From assembly GCA_043497085.1 (NCBI GenBank), contig JBIEKI010000001.1: 64,000 nt of DNA, one strand, 5' to 3'. Made by a program: the position numbers and the translations under genes. Source of the stretch: Thalassobacillus sp043497085. Lineage in GTDB: Bacteria; Bacillota; Bacilli; Bacillales; Halobacillaceae. Below the pieces are notes generated by a model, which saw only the letters and a program-made list of their open reading frames with translations, did no database searches and was not told the DNA's origin. Below, in pieces: positions 8,896 to 17,725 of the stretch; position 1 is the stretch's first letter, and every line of letters starts with the position of its first letter.

Positions 8896-10171
8896 ACTTA
8901 TAAAGTAAATAGTTTTCGCGAATCTCTTTGAAATCATCAAGGCCGTCTTGCCATTGGGATTTGATTTCTTCGATGCTCTGTCCTTCTTCAATCGCTTCCC
9001 TGATCCATCCATTTCCGACCAATAAGTCAAAGAAGGAAACCCCTTCACTGTTTTCAGCTCGGAATTCAAAATCTTCCGGATACATATCATGAATCGTTTT
9101 CACAAGCGCAAGGCCTGTCTCGACCGGCTGATAGATTTTCTTATTGGTGACATGAATCTGTACACCGTGAGAAAGGTCTCCGCTATGCTTCGAGAACATA
9201 GGTGTAAACGAAGCCGCACGGAAAGTCACTCCCGGAAGCTCAAGTTCGTTCATTGCGGCAGCTAAGTCTGTGCTATCTATGAACGGAGCACCGATCAATT
9301 CGAATGGCTGCGTCGTTCCACGGCCTTCGGAAACATTTGTGCCTTCAATCCAGGCAGCGCCAGGATATACTAAGGCCGTATCAAGGGTCGGCATATTTGG
9401 AGAAGGAGCGACAAACTCGAGTGGTGTTTTGTCATAGTACATATGGCGTTTCCATCCGTCCATCTCCACGACTGTCAAGTCTGCCCCGATATCATGCTCT
9501 TCGTTGAAATACTTCGCCAGCTCCCCAACTGTCATACCATGTCGGAGCGGAATTGGATAATTGCCGACAAACGATTGATATTCCATATCCAGGACAGGTC
9601 CTTCAACTTTACTTCCGCTGATCGGGTTCGGTCTATCTAAAACGATGAATGGGATATCATTTTCCTGGGCCGCTTCCATAGCGTAAGCCATTGTATAAAT
9701 GTACGTATAGAAACGAGTTCCGACATCCTGAATGTCAAACAGCAACACATCAATATCTTCTAACATTTCCGGAGTAGGTTTCCTTGTCTGACCATATAGG
9801 CTGTAGACAGGAAGCCCTGTTTTTTCATCAATATAATACTCGACATAATCGCCGGCCTGGGCACTGCCACGCACGCCGTGTTCCGGTCCGTATAATGCCG
9901 TCAGTTCGACGTCCTCATCATTATGGAGTAAATCGACAATACTGTTTAGTTCCTGATCGACTCCTGTAGGGTTCGTGATCAACCCGACTTTTTTACCTTC
10001 AATTAAATTCTTCTGGTCATTTAACAATACTTCTACCCCGAGCTCAAATTGATTGTCTTTTTCATTGCCGTAGCCATGTCCCTTACCTTTTCCGTTATTA
10101 TCAGCCATGGCAATCGACAATGTCGATAGGATGAGCAGTGTCGTCACAATCGAAATCAACCATTTTTTCAT
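8894..10171 (-). CDS. namZ: Exo-beta-N-acetylmuramidase NamZ (DUF1343)
   Basis: A 425-residue secreted protein with a signal peptide (about 1-23) followed by the DUF1343 core: LITNPTGVDQ (about 64-73), YGPEHGVRG (about 94-102) and LLFDIQDVGTRFYTY. This family (GH171) includes B. subtilis NamZ (YbbC), which removes MurNAc from the non-reducing end of peptidoglycan fragments. It is the last gene of an amiE-nagZ-namZ operon in the same order as B. subtilis ybbEDC. The three exported enzymes would together dismantle muropeptides outside the membrane. Confidence 0.9.
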   Translation of the reverse strand: MKKWLISIVTTLLILSTLSIAMADNNGKGKGHGYGNEKDNQFELGVEVLLNDQKNLIEGKKVGLITNPTGVDQELNSIVDLLHNDEDVELTALYGPEHGVRGSAQAGDYVEYYIDEKTGLPVYSLYGQTRKPTPEMLEDIDVLLFDIQDVGTRFYTYIYTMAYAMEAAQENDIPFIVLDRPNPISGSKVEGPVLDMEYQSFVGNYPIPLRHGMTVGELAKYFNEEHDIGADLTVVEMDGWKRHMYYDKTPLEFVAPSPNMPTLDTALVYPGAAWIEGTNVSEGRGTTQPFELIGAPFIDSTDLAAAMNELELPGVTFRAASFTPMFSKHSGDLSHGVQIHVTNKKIYQPVETGLALVKTIHDMYPEDFEFRAENSEGVSFFDLLVGNGWIREAIEEGQSIEEIKSQWQDGLDDFKEIRENYLLYK

Positions 10172-10231
10172 TAAATCCTCTCCCTGAAATTTTTTTGTAT
10201 TAATCTACCGGGCGCACGAAGCGCCCAGCAA

Positions 10232-12352
10232 TCAATAATTCAAACCATGTCCAAATTCATAAAGTGGTATACCATTGTCCCCGGGTATCTGTACAGGCAG
10301 TTTTCCTGTAGGAGCATTTTCACCGAAAATCGTTGCGGCTGTAGCTTCAAAGCTCGCTGTCCGGAAACCATACTGTGCGAGATAAGCATCTACATCGGGG
10401 TAAGCCATAATGTCATACGGATTTCGGATACCGACTCCGATAACAGGAGCATCCGTTTCATTCATGATCGTATTGACCAGCTGCATTTGCGGATGGCTTG
10501 CCGAACGGGAATACACATTGTATGAGTAGGTACCGACAATTACTTTATCCGCACCCTTGACGATTGCCAGCTGTTCAGGTGTTAAGGTACTGCCGTCTGG
10601 TGCGATTACAGTAGTATCCGCATGGTGATTTTTAACTGCATCCCCTAACGAATCAACAAAACTACTTCCAACAACTACTATCTTTTCATCTTCAGATGAC
10701 TGAAGTGGAAGTACATCGTCATTTTTCACTAATGTGATGGAACGATCAGCTGCTTCCTGTTCCACTTGTTTATGGCTGTCAGATCCTACAACCTGCAACG
10801 CATTTTCCACTTTTTCATCGATTGACTGCGGCTGCTCCTCCTTAATAATCCCTCGTTTTACTTTAAGCGTTAAAATTCTTTCAACAGAATTTTCAATAGT
10901 AGCTTCTGAGATTTCTCCAGTCTCGATCGCTTCCAGAAGTCCGTCTGCTACTTCCTCAAGCCCGACTGGCATCAGTACAATATCTGTGCCTGCTTTTACC
11001 GAGCGTATGACGGCGTCGACAGGACCAAAGTGATCAGCAATCGCCTTCATATTTAACGCATCGGTGATAATCACACCTTCGTATCCCATTTCCTCCCTCA
11101 TTAAACCGGTCAATACCTTAGGAGAAAGGGTGGCAGGCAAAGCGATTTCTTCTCCTGTTTTTTGAGAGGTGACCTTGGTATCATCGATTTTAGGGAACGT
11201 GACATGCGCGGTCATAATTGCATCAATTCCAGCTTCCATCGCTTTCTGGAAAGGATATAGTTCCACTTCTTTCAGTCGCTCTTTATCGTGGGGTACTTCA
11301 GGAAGTCCGAGATGAGAATCGACAGCTGTGTCTCCATGACCCGGGAAGTGTTTAGCCGTTGCCGCTACTCCTGTGCTTTGTAGACCTTCGGTGTATGCGA
11401 CCCCCATTTCCGCCACTAATTCAGGATCTCCACCGAACGAACGGACACCGATAACCGGGTTGTCAGGATTGTTATTTACATCCATCACCGGTGCCAGATT
11501 CATATTGATGCCTAAGGATGCCAGCTCTTCTCCGATCGCTTGTCCAACATTTTGGGCGATATCGGTAGAGCGCGTTGCACCTAATGCCATGTTGCCAGGC
11601 ATATCGGTTCCCGACTGGAGGCGGGTAACTATGCCGCCTTCCTGGTCAATCGTCAAAAGCAAGCCATATTTTTCTGCTGCCTGCTGGTATTCTGTAACAA
11701 GCTTCGCTGTTTGTTCCGTTGTTACCACGTTCTCACGGAACAAGATGACACCGCCAAGATGGTATTCTTTCACTAGTTGTTCTATTTCCGGAAGCATCTC
11801 TGTCACATTCTCGCCTTCCCACTTACGGAAATCAGGCATCAGCATTTGTCCTACTTTTTCTTTTAAGGACATGTTCTCGATTGCATGGCTAATGATGTCA
11901 TAGCGGCTTCCATCTTCCTTCTTAAGCGTTGCTTCAGATTCCGGCTTCCCTTTGGTACCAGCCGCTTTAGCCACAGGCTTGTAATCAATGGCGATCCGGT
12001 CTTCGTATGTGCCGTCGCTGACCTTAATGAAAGTCCTCCCGTTTTGCCCGGTCATTGTAACCGTGCCATCTTCGTCAACCGTTGCTACATTCTTGTTCGT
12101 AGATGTCCAGGTCAAATCTTGAGAAACTGCCATGAAATGCCCAGCTTCATAGACATGTAAAGCATTCAGCTTTAGCTGTTCACCATCAACATCCTTCTCT
12201 AGCTGCGGGACATTCTCGAGTAAGACCAAGTCTTTGACGCCTTCATGATCAGCAGCTGCCACTTCATTTGCCGGCACCCCGATCATTAAATGGGACAAAA
12301 CCAGCACAAATGCCAATAAAGAAAACAGCCACTTATTACGCCTCTGCTTCAT
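10232..12352 (-). CDS. nagZ: Exported beta-N-acetylglucosaminidase NagZ (GH3) with N-terminal Ig-like domain
   Basis: A 706-residue protein, somewhat longer than B. subtilis NagZ. It has a signal peptide (about 1-33), a bacterial Ig-like stretch (about 78-124, LTWTSTNKNVATV) and a GH3 barrel from about 150. The NagZ loop KHFPGHGDT is at 334-342 with the acid/base DSH at 345-347; the nucleophile Asp431 (IITDALNMK) follows, then a C-terminal alpha/beta domain. It releases GlcNAc from muropeptides. It lies between amiE and namZ, with short gaps of 70 and 60 bases. Confidence 0.92.
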   Translation of the reverse strand: MKQRRNKWLFSLLAFVLVLSHLMIGVPANEVAAADHEGVKDLVLLENVPQLEKDVDGEQLKLNALHVYEAGHFMAVSQDLTWTSTNKNVATVDEDGTVTMTGQNGRTFIKVSDGTYEDRIAIDYKPVAKAAGTKGKPESEATLKKEDGSRYDIISHAIENMSLKEKVGQMLMPDFRKWEGENVTEMLPEIEQLVKEYHLGGVILFRENVVTTEQTAKLVTEYQQAAEKYGLLLTIDQEGGIVTRLQSGTDMPGNMALGATRSTDIAQNVGQAIGEELASLGINMNLAPVMDVNNNPDNPVIGVRSFGGDPELVAEMGVAYTEGLQSTGVAATAKHFPGHGDTAVDSHLGLPEVPHDKERLKEVELYPFQKAMEAGIDAIMTAHVTFPKIDDTKVTSQKTGEEIALPATLSPKVLTGLMREEMGYEGVIITDALNMKAIADHFGPVDAVIRSVKAGTDIVLMPVGLEEVADGLLEAIETGEISEATIENSVERILTLKVKRGIIKEEQPQSIDEKVENALQVVGSDSHKQVEQEAADRSITLVKNDDVLPLQSSEDEKIVVVGSSFVDSLGDAVKNHHADTTVIAPDGSTLTPEQLAIVKGADKVIVGTYSYNVYSRSASHPQMQLVNTIMNETDAPVIGVGIRNPYDIMAYPDVDAYLAQYGFRTASFEATAATIFGENAPTGKLPVQIPGDNGIPLYEFGHGLNY

Positions 12353-12422
12353 TTAGCTTCCTCCTTGTGTAAAATAGTCTTTCTTACCAGGTGTAAATTA
12401 TGAAAAGTACTATCGGGGAAAC

Positions 12423-14123
12423 TTAATAGTTTCTAAGCTCCCATCCTCCACCAGAAAATTCCGGTGTCTGGATGCTTCCATCTGCAATCTTCAGTTCCAG
12501 ATTATTGACATACCAGCCACGGCCATTGGTATAGCCGTCTGTCTGGTAACGGAATCTTACCTGCTGGGTATCAGCCGGCAAGTTTATTTCTAACTGATGC
12601 CAGTCTTTGTTCCCGGTAAGCACTTCTCCGACCTGCTCCCAATTCTCGCCGTCCGTAGTCACTTCAATGAATCCTTTATCATATCCCGCTTCAATCCGGT
12701 GCCAGGTGTCAAACGTTAAAACGGCTTCCCCATCAAGCTCCACTTCTGCTGTCAACGTCCGGTTCAGTCGATCTCCATATCCAGCAAACCAGGCATCCTC
12801 TTTGTTCGGTATCGTAACAGGGATGGCGTCTGCAACCAGTCTTGCAAATGGACGTCGCGCAACATTGGTAGACACTGTTTCCCTTGTCGGATGGACGCGA
12901 TTGGTGAGTAAAATTGCGATGGTGTCATTGTTTTGACTGACAGCTATCGATGTTCCTGTATAGCCGGTATGACCAAGTGTAGAACTGCCGGATAAAGCAT
13001 CCATGTACCATCCTTGCTGCAGCTCCCAGCCAAGGCCATGTTCATCGCCAGGAAATTGCGGAATTTGATTTTCAGCCAGTAGTTTGACTGTTTCCGGCTT
13101 CAGGATTTGTGTCCCTCCGTAAGTACCATCATTGAGATACATATGGGCGAATGTCGCCAAATCCCTGGCAGTGGAGAATACACCGGCATGTCCGGCTACT
13201 CCATCAAGCGACCAGGCATTTTCATCGTGCACTTCTCCCCAAACGATTCCACGGTCCGTCCATGGCTGGTATTCGGTTGCTGCGATTCGATCTTTTAAAG
13301 AAGCCGGCGGATTGTACATCGTATCTTCCATGCCGAGAGGGTCAGTGATATTTTCTTTGACGTACTCATCCAGTCGTTGACCCGACAGGCGTTCGATTAA
13401 TACACTCAGCGTTATCATGTTCAGGTCGCTGTAAGTATAGGTGGTTCCTGGATCATTAGCCAATGGACGTTCCAATACGTATTGCAGCCTGTCCTCTCTA
13501 TCCCCTTCCTGGGTGTAAATCGGTACCCATGGGGTGAATCCAGAGGTATGGGTCATCAGCTGTCGAATAGTCACTTCTTCTTTTCCATTTGTCGCAAATT
13601 CAGGAATATGTTCAGCAACAGGATCGTCCAACTGGAACATACCTTCTTCGTACAATTGCATGGCAGCTGTTGTCGTAAAGACTTTACTTATCGATGCCAT
13701 GTCGAAAATGGTATCTTTTTTCATAGCTACCGGCTGATCCATTACCGTTCCTTGATCATCTTCATATAAGGCGGCATGACCATAGGCTTCATGCTGGACT
13801 ATGTGGCCCCTGCGAGCTACGAAGGTCACGGCACCAGGCATAACTCCTTCTTCGATCTTGCTTTCCATCAATCCGGTGATCCCCTCCAGTGGTGCTTGTA
13901 CCATGCCTGCTCCTCTCACGGAACCAGGATGCAGAACTGGTGATACAGGACCTGGATTATTCCAGGTGAAGACCGGATGGGCGCCCCGTTGGCTATTCTT
14001 TTTATCTTTCTGTTCAATCGTAAGCTCGGGCGGGACATTGTTTTCTGCCTGGACTCCATACCCGGTAAACATGGAAGCCCCTAGTACCGTTACTAAAGCA
14101 AGCTTCATAGATTTCTTTTTCAT
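12423..14123 (-). CDS. amiE: Exported serine hydrolase, beta-lactamase fold (AmiE/YbbE-like) with C-terminal beta-sandwich
   Basis: A 566-residue protein with a signal peptide (about 1-26) and a class C beta-lactamase-like domain: SISK at 144-147, YSD at 231-233 and HTG at 385-387. The part after residue ~450 is an extra beta-rich domain (TFDTWHRIEAGYDKG, NGRGWYVNNLELK) that resembles a carbohydrate-binding or MAM-type sandwich. By position before nagZ and namZ it corresponds to B. subtilis AmiE (YbbE), an N-acetylmuramoyl-L-alanine amidase. A PBP4*-like esterase or endopeptidase activity cannot be excluded. Strong GGAGG site before the ATG. Confidence 0.82.
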   Translation of the reverse strand: MKKKSMKLALVTVLGASMFTGYGVQAENNVPPELTIEQKDKKNSQRGAHPVFTWNNPGPVSPVLHPGSVRGAGMVQAPLEGITGLMESKIEEGVMPGAVTFVARRGHIVQHEAYGHAALYEDDQGTVMDQPVAMKKDTIFDMASISKVFTTTAAMQLYEEGMFQLDDPVAEHIPEFATNGKEEVTIRQLMTHTSGFTPWVPIYTQEGDREDRLQYVLERPLANDPGTTYTYSDLNMITLSVLIERLSGQRLDEYVKENITDPLGMEDTMYNPPASLKDRIAATEYQPWTDRGIVWGEVHDENAWSLDGVAGHAGVFSTARDLATFAHMYLNDGTYGGTQILKPETVKLLAENQIPQFPGDEHGLGWELQQGWYMDALSGSSTLGHTGYTGTSIAVSQNNDTIAILLTNRVHPTRETVSTNVARRPFARLVADAIPVTIPNKEDAWFAGYGDRLNRTLTAEVELDGEAVLTFDTWHRIEAGYDKGFIEVTTDGENWEQVGEVLTGNKDWHQLEINLPADTQQVRFRYQTDGYTNGRGWYVNNLELKIADGSIQTPEFSGGGWELRNY

Positions 14124-14296
14124 TTCTTTCCTCCTCTTCTTAAGAATTTCTTTTGTCGAAATAAATCGATGAAAAGGCTTACATTAATCTATTTGTAGCG
14201 TAACGGAGAATATATATAGTTGTCTATACCACATAAGTCATATATTTCAGAAAAAGTAGTACTTACGTCACGATAGAATGGTTTTATTTTAGGAAG

Positions 14297-14876
14297 TATT
14301 ATTTTCATAAGACGATAATTCAACTAAAGGGCCGGATTATGGAAGACTCAGTTTCAAGATTGTAAAGGTTCGTTACCATAAAAGAGTCAGGGCTGGCTGG
14401 GAAACTACTCGCTTTCCTGTGGGGAATCCGGCAAGCCTCCTCAGTCGTTTCACTCCCTGTGGGGTCTCGCCTGGCTCCTTCTCCCACGGGAGTCTCGCAG
14501 TTTCCCAACCAACCCATCCGAAGGATGGAGAAACGAACCTCCGCATAGCTGAAGAGATCATCCACGATCACCGAATAATATGGCTTGAGGTTGAAGGTTA
14601 CATCCCGCTTTTATAAGTAGTTCTCCTTTGGTTGAAGGCCTGCTTATCGATGTTTCCGATTCTCTTATAAACGCAAGGAGATCCGGGAAATTATGAGACT
14701 CCTATGGGAAAATAGTACATGGTGAGATCCCGCGGGGCTTTAGCCCGAGGAAGCTCACCGTGCGCCCATGGAAAGCGAGTGATTTCCCGGACCTCCAGAG
14801 GCTTCCAACTTTAACGGAAACAGTTTCTCTCGAAACTGAGTCTTCAACAATAGGGAGCTTTAACTGTAAAATCAAC
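14297..14876. repeat. Dispersed ~600-bp non-coding repeat, copy B
   Basis: The second copy of the element at 747-1384 fills most of the gap between amiE and the PfpI gene. Outer arms AAGACTCAGTTTC (about 14343) and GAAACTGAGTCTTC (about 14832) are near-perfect inverted repeats. Two inner ~110-base units lie head to head: 14399-14512 (reverse) and 14661-14796 (forward). Each starts GGGAAA..GAGACTCC and ends GGAAAGCGAGT..TTTCC. Similar sequences are, from memory, common in Bacillaceae intergenic regions. An open frame at 14320-14571 is part of the repeat, not a convincing gene. Confidence 0.85.
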
Positions 14877-14899
14877 AATGAGATTTAACAGAATCCTAA

Positions 14900-14940
14900 T
14901 AAAAAATACCTGCGAGACATTGATTGGCCCGCAGGTATTG
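14900..14940 (-). terminator. Terminator after the PfpI-family gene
   Basis: Stem AATACCTGCG / CGCAGGTATT followed by a T run on the minus strand, 20 bases downstream of the stop codon. Confidence 0.8.
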
Positions 14941-14959
14941 ATACCATCACTTTATTATT

Positions 14960-15478
14960 TTATTTATCAAGAAGCTTCAATGATTCACGATTGAATGCTG
15001 GCAAGTCGTCCGGGTTACGGCTTGTGACTAATTGATCCTGGCAGACGACAACTTCTTGATCCTGATAATCAACACCGGCATATTCCATATCAACAGCGAT
15101 TGATGTGAAGCCAGTCGCTTTGCGTCCTTCTAATGTTTTAGCCGTAATTAACAGCTGTGGTCCATGGCAAATAGCGAATACTGGTTTCTTTTCATCCATG
15201 AAATGCTTGGAGAATTTCACAAATCGTTCGTCCGCGCGCAACTGATCCGGGGAGAACCCTCCAGGCAAGAACAATGCATCAAAGTCTTCCGGGTTGACCT
15301 CATCGATACCTTTATCGATTTTTACTGTTGCATCCCCCTGCTTACCTGTCACTTCTTTCCCTGCTTCTTTTTCAATCGTAACTACTTCATGACCAGCTTC
15401 TTTGAACTGCTTAGCTGGATCCGTATATTCAACATCTTCGAACATGTCAGTCAATAAGCATGCGATTTTTTTACTCAT
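14960..15478 (-). CDS. DJ-1/PfpI family protein (YfkM-like general stress protein)
   Basis: About 172 residues of the DJ-1/PfpI fold. The family's Glu14 (MFEDVE) and the nucleophile elbow AICHGP (Cys104, His105) are present, as is the LPGGFSPDQLR segment of the PfpI/YfkM subgroup. The start at 15478 (MSKKIACLL) follows a strong AAGGAGG site; an in-frame ATG nine codons upstream is not used. Relatives act as stress-induced deglycase-like or chaperone proteins; the activity here is unproven. Confidence 0.88.
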   Translation of the reverse strand: MSKKIACLLTDMFEDVEYTDPAKQFKEAGHEVVTIEKEAGKEVTGKQGDATVKIDKGIDEVNPEDFDALFLPGGFSPDQLRADERFVKFSKHFMDEKKPVFAICHGPQLLITAKTLEGRKATGFTSIAVDMEYAGVDYQDQEVVVCQDQLVTSRNPDDLPAFNRESLKLLDK

Positions 15479-15553
15479 AACTAAAATGCCTCCTTCATAT
15501 ATCATTTCGTTTATAATGAAGTCACATTTTTGATTTACCCGTCCATTGGTGAG

Positions 15554-16876
15554 TTAAACATGTTTGTCTTTATCTTCCATTTTAAACTGCTGAAAAATAG
15601 CATTTCTTCTATCTTGATAAACTTCTTCCCCAGCAATCTTATTAATGATTTGAACATTGCGACGGACGGCCAGCCCAAGGTTGGTGGCGCCGGCACCGTG
15701 GGTATGAGCCAGATTTGTTGCGACAAAAAAATGATGGTTTCTTTCATCATGGAATACAAGACGGGCATCGCGGGTTACGCGATACCGCTTTTCATCCTCC
15801 CATTCGATTTTTTCCTTAAAACGATTCATGAACCATTCTGGAATATGAGGTACATACCCCGTCGCCAGTACCACCTTTTCCGTACGGTAATCAAATTTTT
15901 CATCCACTTGCCATTGGTGACAGTTGAGCAGATAACCATCACCGTTTCTTTCTATCCCCTTCACTTCTGTCATCGGCTGGATGGTTACGCGCGCTTTTTT
16001 ATCTCCTGTCGATTTGTGGTAAAGCGTCTTATAGAGCTCTTCCAGGGTATCAGGGTCAATGCCTTTTCGAAGGTTGCCTAACAAGTCCAGCGAATCTTTT
16101 CTTTTTTCAAAAGAAAGGTCATGGAAATAATCGACATAATCCGGAGAGAAAAATTCCTGGCCAAGCTTGGCACTTTCCAGCTGGAACAGACCGGAAGAGC
16201 GGGTGAATAACGTCAAATGCATGTTGTCACGGTATTCTTGTTCCTGCAATAGATCGAGAAGGACTTCAGCAGCACTTTGACCTGAACCAACGATTGTAAC
16301 ATGGTCGGAAGATAGCAGCTTCCCTTTTTGATACAGGTAATCACTGGTATGTAGTACATCTTCTTCCGGGAACCCTTTCATTCCATCCAGTACCAGCGGC
16401 TTGCTGCCCGTACCCATGACGACATGTTTTGCCCGGAAGCTTTTCATTTCTCCACTTTCTACTGCTTTTATCACTACTTCATAATGAGCTTCTTCTGCCT
16501 GGTTATGATCGATGACATCTACTACCTCCTGCCCGAACATTAGGCCTTCGAGCTTTTCGACCACCCATTTTAAGTAATCATTATATTCCTGGCGCGGGAC
16601 TTTGAATTCACTGAAAAAGAAAAATTGAAACATCCTGTTTTGTTCATGCAGGTAATTCAAATATGTATACGGGCTTGTCGGGTCTGCAAGTGTCACGACA
16701 TCCGCAAGAAACGGCACCTGTAAGTTCATTTTTTCGATCATCATGCCTGGGTGCCAGTCAAATTCAGCTGTCTTATCTATAAACAACCCTTCGAGTTCTG
16801 TTTTTTCTAATAATGCAGCTAAACCCAGATTATAAGGCCCAATACCGATGCCTATAACATCATATATTTTGTCCAT
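15554..16876 (-). CDS. L-lysine/L-ornithine N-monooxygenase, IucD/SidA/PvdA family
   Basis: A 440-residue flavin N-hydroxylase. It has an N-terminal FAD site (GIGIGPYNLGLAALL, about 9-23), the substrate-loop pattern (FDWHPGMMIEKMNLQVPFLADVV is the family hallmark region, about 39-61), an NADPH site GSGQSA (197-202) and the C-terminal ATGY near 345. These enzymes make N6-hydroxylysine or N5-hydroxyornithine for hydroxamate siderophores. The LQVPFL and LADPTSPYTYL pattern looks like the lysine (IucD) side, but substrate cannot be fixed by eye. No synthetase, exporter or iron-uptake gene is adjacent and no convincing Fur box was found. Confidence 0.88.
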   Translation of the reverse strand: MDKIYDVIGIGIGPYNLGLAALLEKTELEGLFIDKTAEFDWHPGMMIEKMNLQVPFLADVVTLADPTSPYTYLNYLHEQNRMFQFFFFSEFKVPRQEYNDYLKWVVEKLEGLMFGQEVVDVIDHNQAEEAHYEVVIKAVESGEMKSFRAKHVVMGTGSKPLVLDGMKGFPEEDVLHTSDYLYQKGKLLSSDHVTIVGSGQSAAEVLLDLLQEQEYRDNMHLTLFTRSSGLFQLESAKLGQEFFSPDYVDYFHDLSFEKRKDSLDLLGNLRKGIDPDTLEELYKTLYHKSTGDKKARVTIQPMTEVKGIERNGDGYLLNCHQWQVDEKFDYRTEKVVLATGYVPHIPEWFMNRFKEKIEWEDEKRYRVTRDARLVFHDERNHHFFVATNLAHTHGAGATNLGLAVRRNVQIINKIAGEEVYQDRRNAIFQQFKMEDKDKHV

Positions 16877-17030
16877 AGGATTGCTCCTCCCATCTCTTCT
16901 CCATGTGAATTTATTATTCTTCTATCATGTTCTGCATAAACTTTTGAAATCATACGCTACGAAATAGTAAAAAACCTGGTTTGTCGCCAATCACTTATGA
17001 AGAAAGACTTACTATTAAACTTTCTTAGAG

Positions 17031-17063
17031 AATAAAAGAAAACCGCCTGAAGAAAGGCGGCGT
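17031..17063 (-). terminator. Terminator after nsrR
   Basis: Stem CCGCC / GGCGG with a TTTTCTTTT tail on the minus strand; its left arm abuts the nsrR stop codon. Confidence 0.7.
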
Positions 17064-17504
17064 TTAATCCGTAATGTCCATTAGTTGCCTAAGTCTACTT
17101 TTATTGCTTAATAAATCGTGCAGTGTATAATCATCAAGAATTTGCAGGAATGCCTCAAGCGCATCATTCAGCACATGCTTCAGTTTGCAGGCTGGCGTAA
17201 TTACGCAATGATCAGAGCCACGATCAAAACATTCCAAAAGGATAAAGTCATCTTCCATCTTTCTGACCACATCCCCGACATTTATCTCTTCCGGCCGCTT
17301 CGCAAGTTTGATCCCACCCGACCTGCCTCTAATGGTCGTCAGCATGTTTAGCTTGTTCAGCTGATGGACAATCTTACTCAGATGGTTTTCCGAAATATCG
17401 AAGACTTTCGATATTTCTTTAATGCTTGCAAGCTCTCCCTCTGGTTTGGAAGCCGTATATATCAGCACGCGAAGCGCATAATCTGTATATTTTTTCAGAC
17501 GCAT
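17064..17504 (-). CDS. nsrR: Nitric-oxide-sensing Rrf2 repressor NsrR
   Basis: A 146-residue Rrf2-family regulator. The N-terminal winged helix (about 1-65, with SENHLSKIVHQLN as recognition region) is followed by three cysteines, Cys92, Cys100 and Cys106, in the spacing that binds the [4Fe-4S] cluster of NsrR. Nitrosylation of the cluster releases DNA. It is divergent from hmp, and a matching operator lies at 17666-17690, which fixes the family member as NsrR rather than IscR or CymR. Confidence 0.93.
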   Translation of the reverse strand: MRLKKYTDYALRVLIYTASKPEGELASIKEISKVFDISENHLSKIVHQLNKLNMLTTIRGRSGGIKLAKRPEEINVGDVVRKMEDDFILLECFDRGSDHCVITPACKLKHVLNDALEAFLQILDDYTLHDLLSNKSRLRQLMDITD

Positions 17505-17627
17505 GTAGCATACTCCTTAAATAATTTACTTTACATTATCGTATCACAGGTATCTAACGGTTGTCTTATTTGTAAACTAAAATTGTTCCATGTGAAACAG
17601 TTAACCAAATTGTCACAAAAACATGCA

Positions 17628-17655
17628 TTTACAATATTGCTTTAGTGCTTATAAT
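17628..17655 (+). promoter_or_regulatory. Promoter of hmp
   Basis: -35 TTTACA (17628-17633), 16-base spacer, -10 TATAAT (17650-17655). The NsrR operator starts 11 bases downstream of the -10, over the transcription start. Confidence 0.75.
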
Positions 17656-17665
17656 GTTTAACAAT

Positions 17666-17690
17666 AAAGATACACGGAAAATACATCTTT
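17666..17690. promoter_or_regulatory. NsrR operator upstream of hmp
   Basis: A 25-base inverted repeat with outer arms AAAGAT and ATCTTT and inner partial symmetry (ATACA..AATACAT), matching the AAGATGTAT-type half-sites known for NsrR in Bacillus. It covers the expected hmp start point. A nearby dyad at 17591-17618 (TGTGA..TCACA, 17 bases apart) could be a second control site but does not fit Fnr spacing. Confidence 0.8.
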
Positions 17691-17725
17691 AATTACAATA
17701 ACTTTTTAAAAGGAGTTTTTTTATT

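Noticed and set aside
16890..16960. Fur box upstream of the N-hydroxylase gene
   Set aside because: Only scattered AT-rich partial matches to the Fur consensus; no 15- or 19-base palindrome.
17591..17617. Fnr site upstream of hmp
   Set aside because: TGTGA and TCACA are 17 bases apart, not 6 as in Fnr sites.
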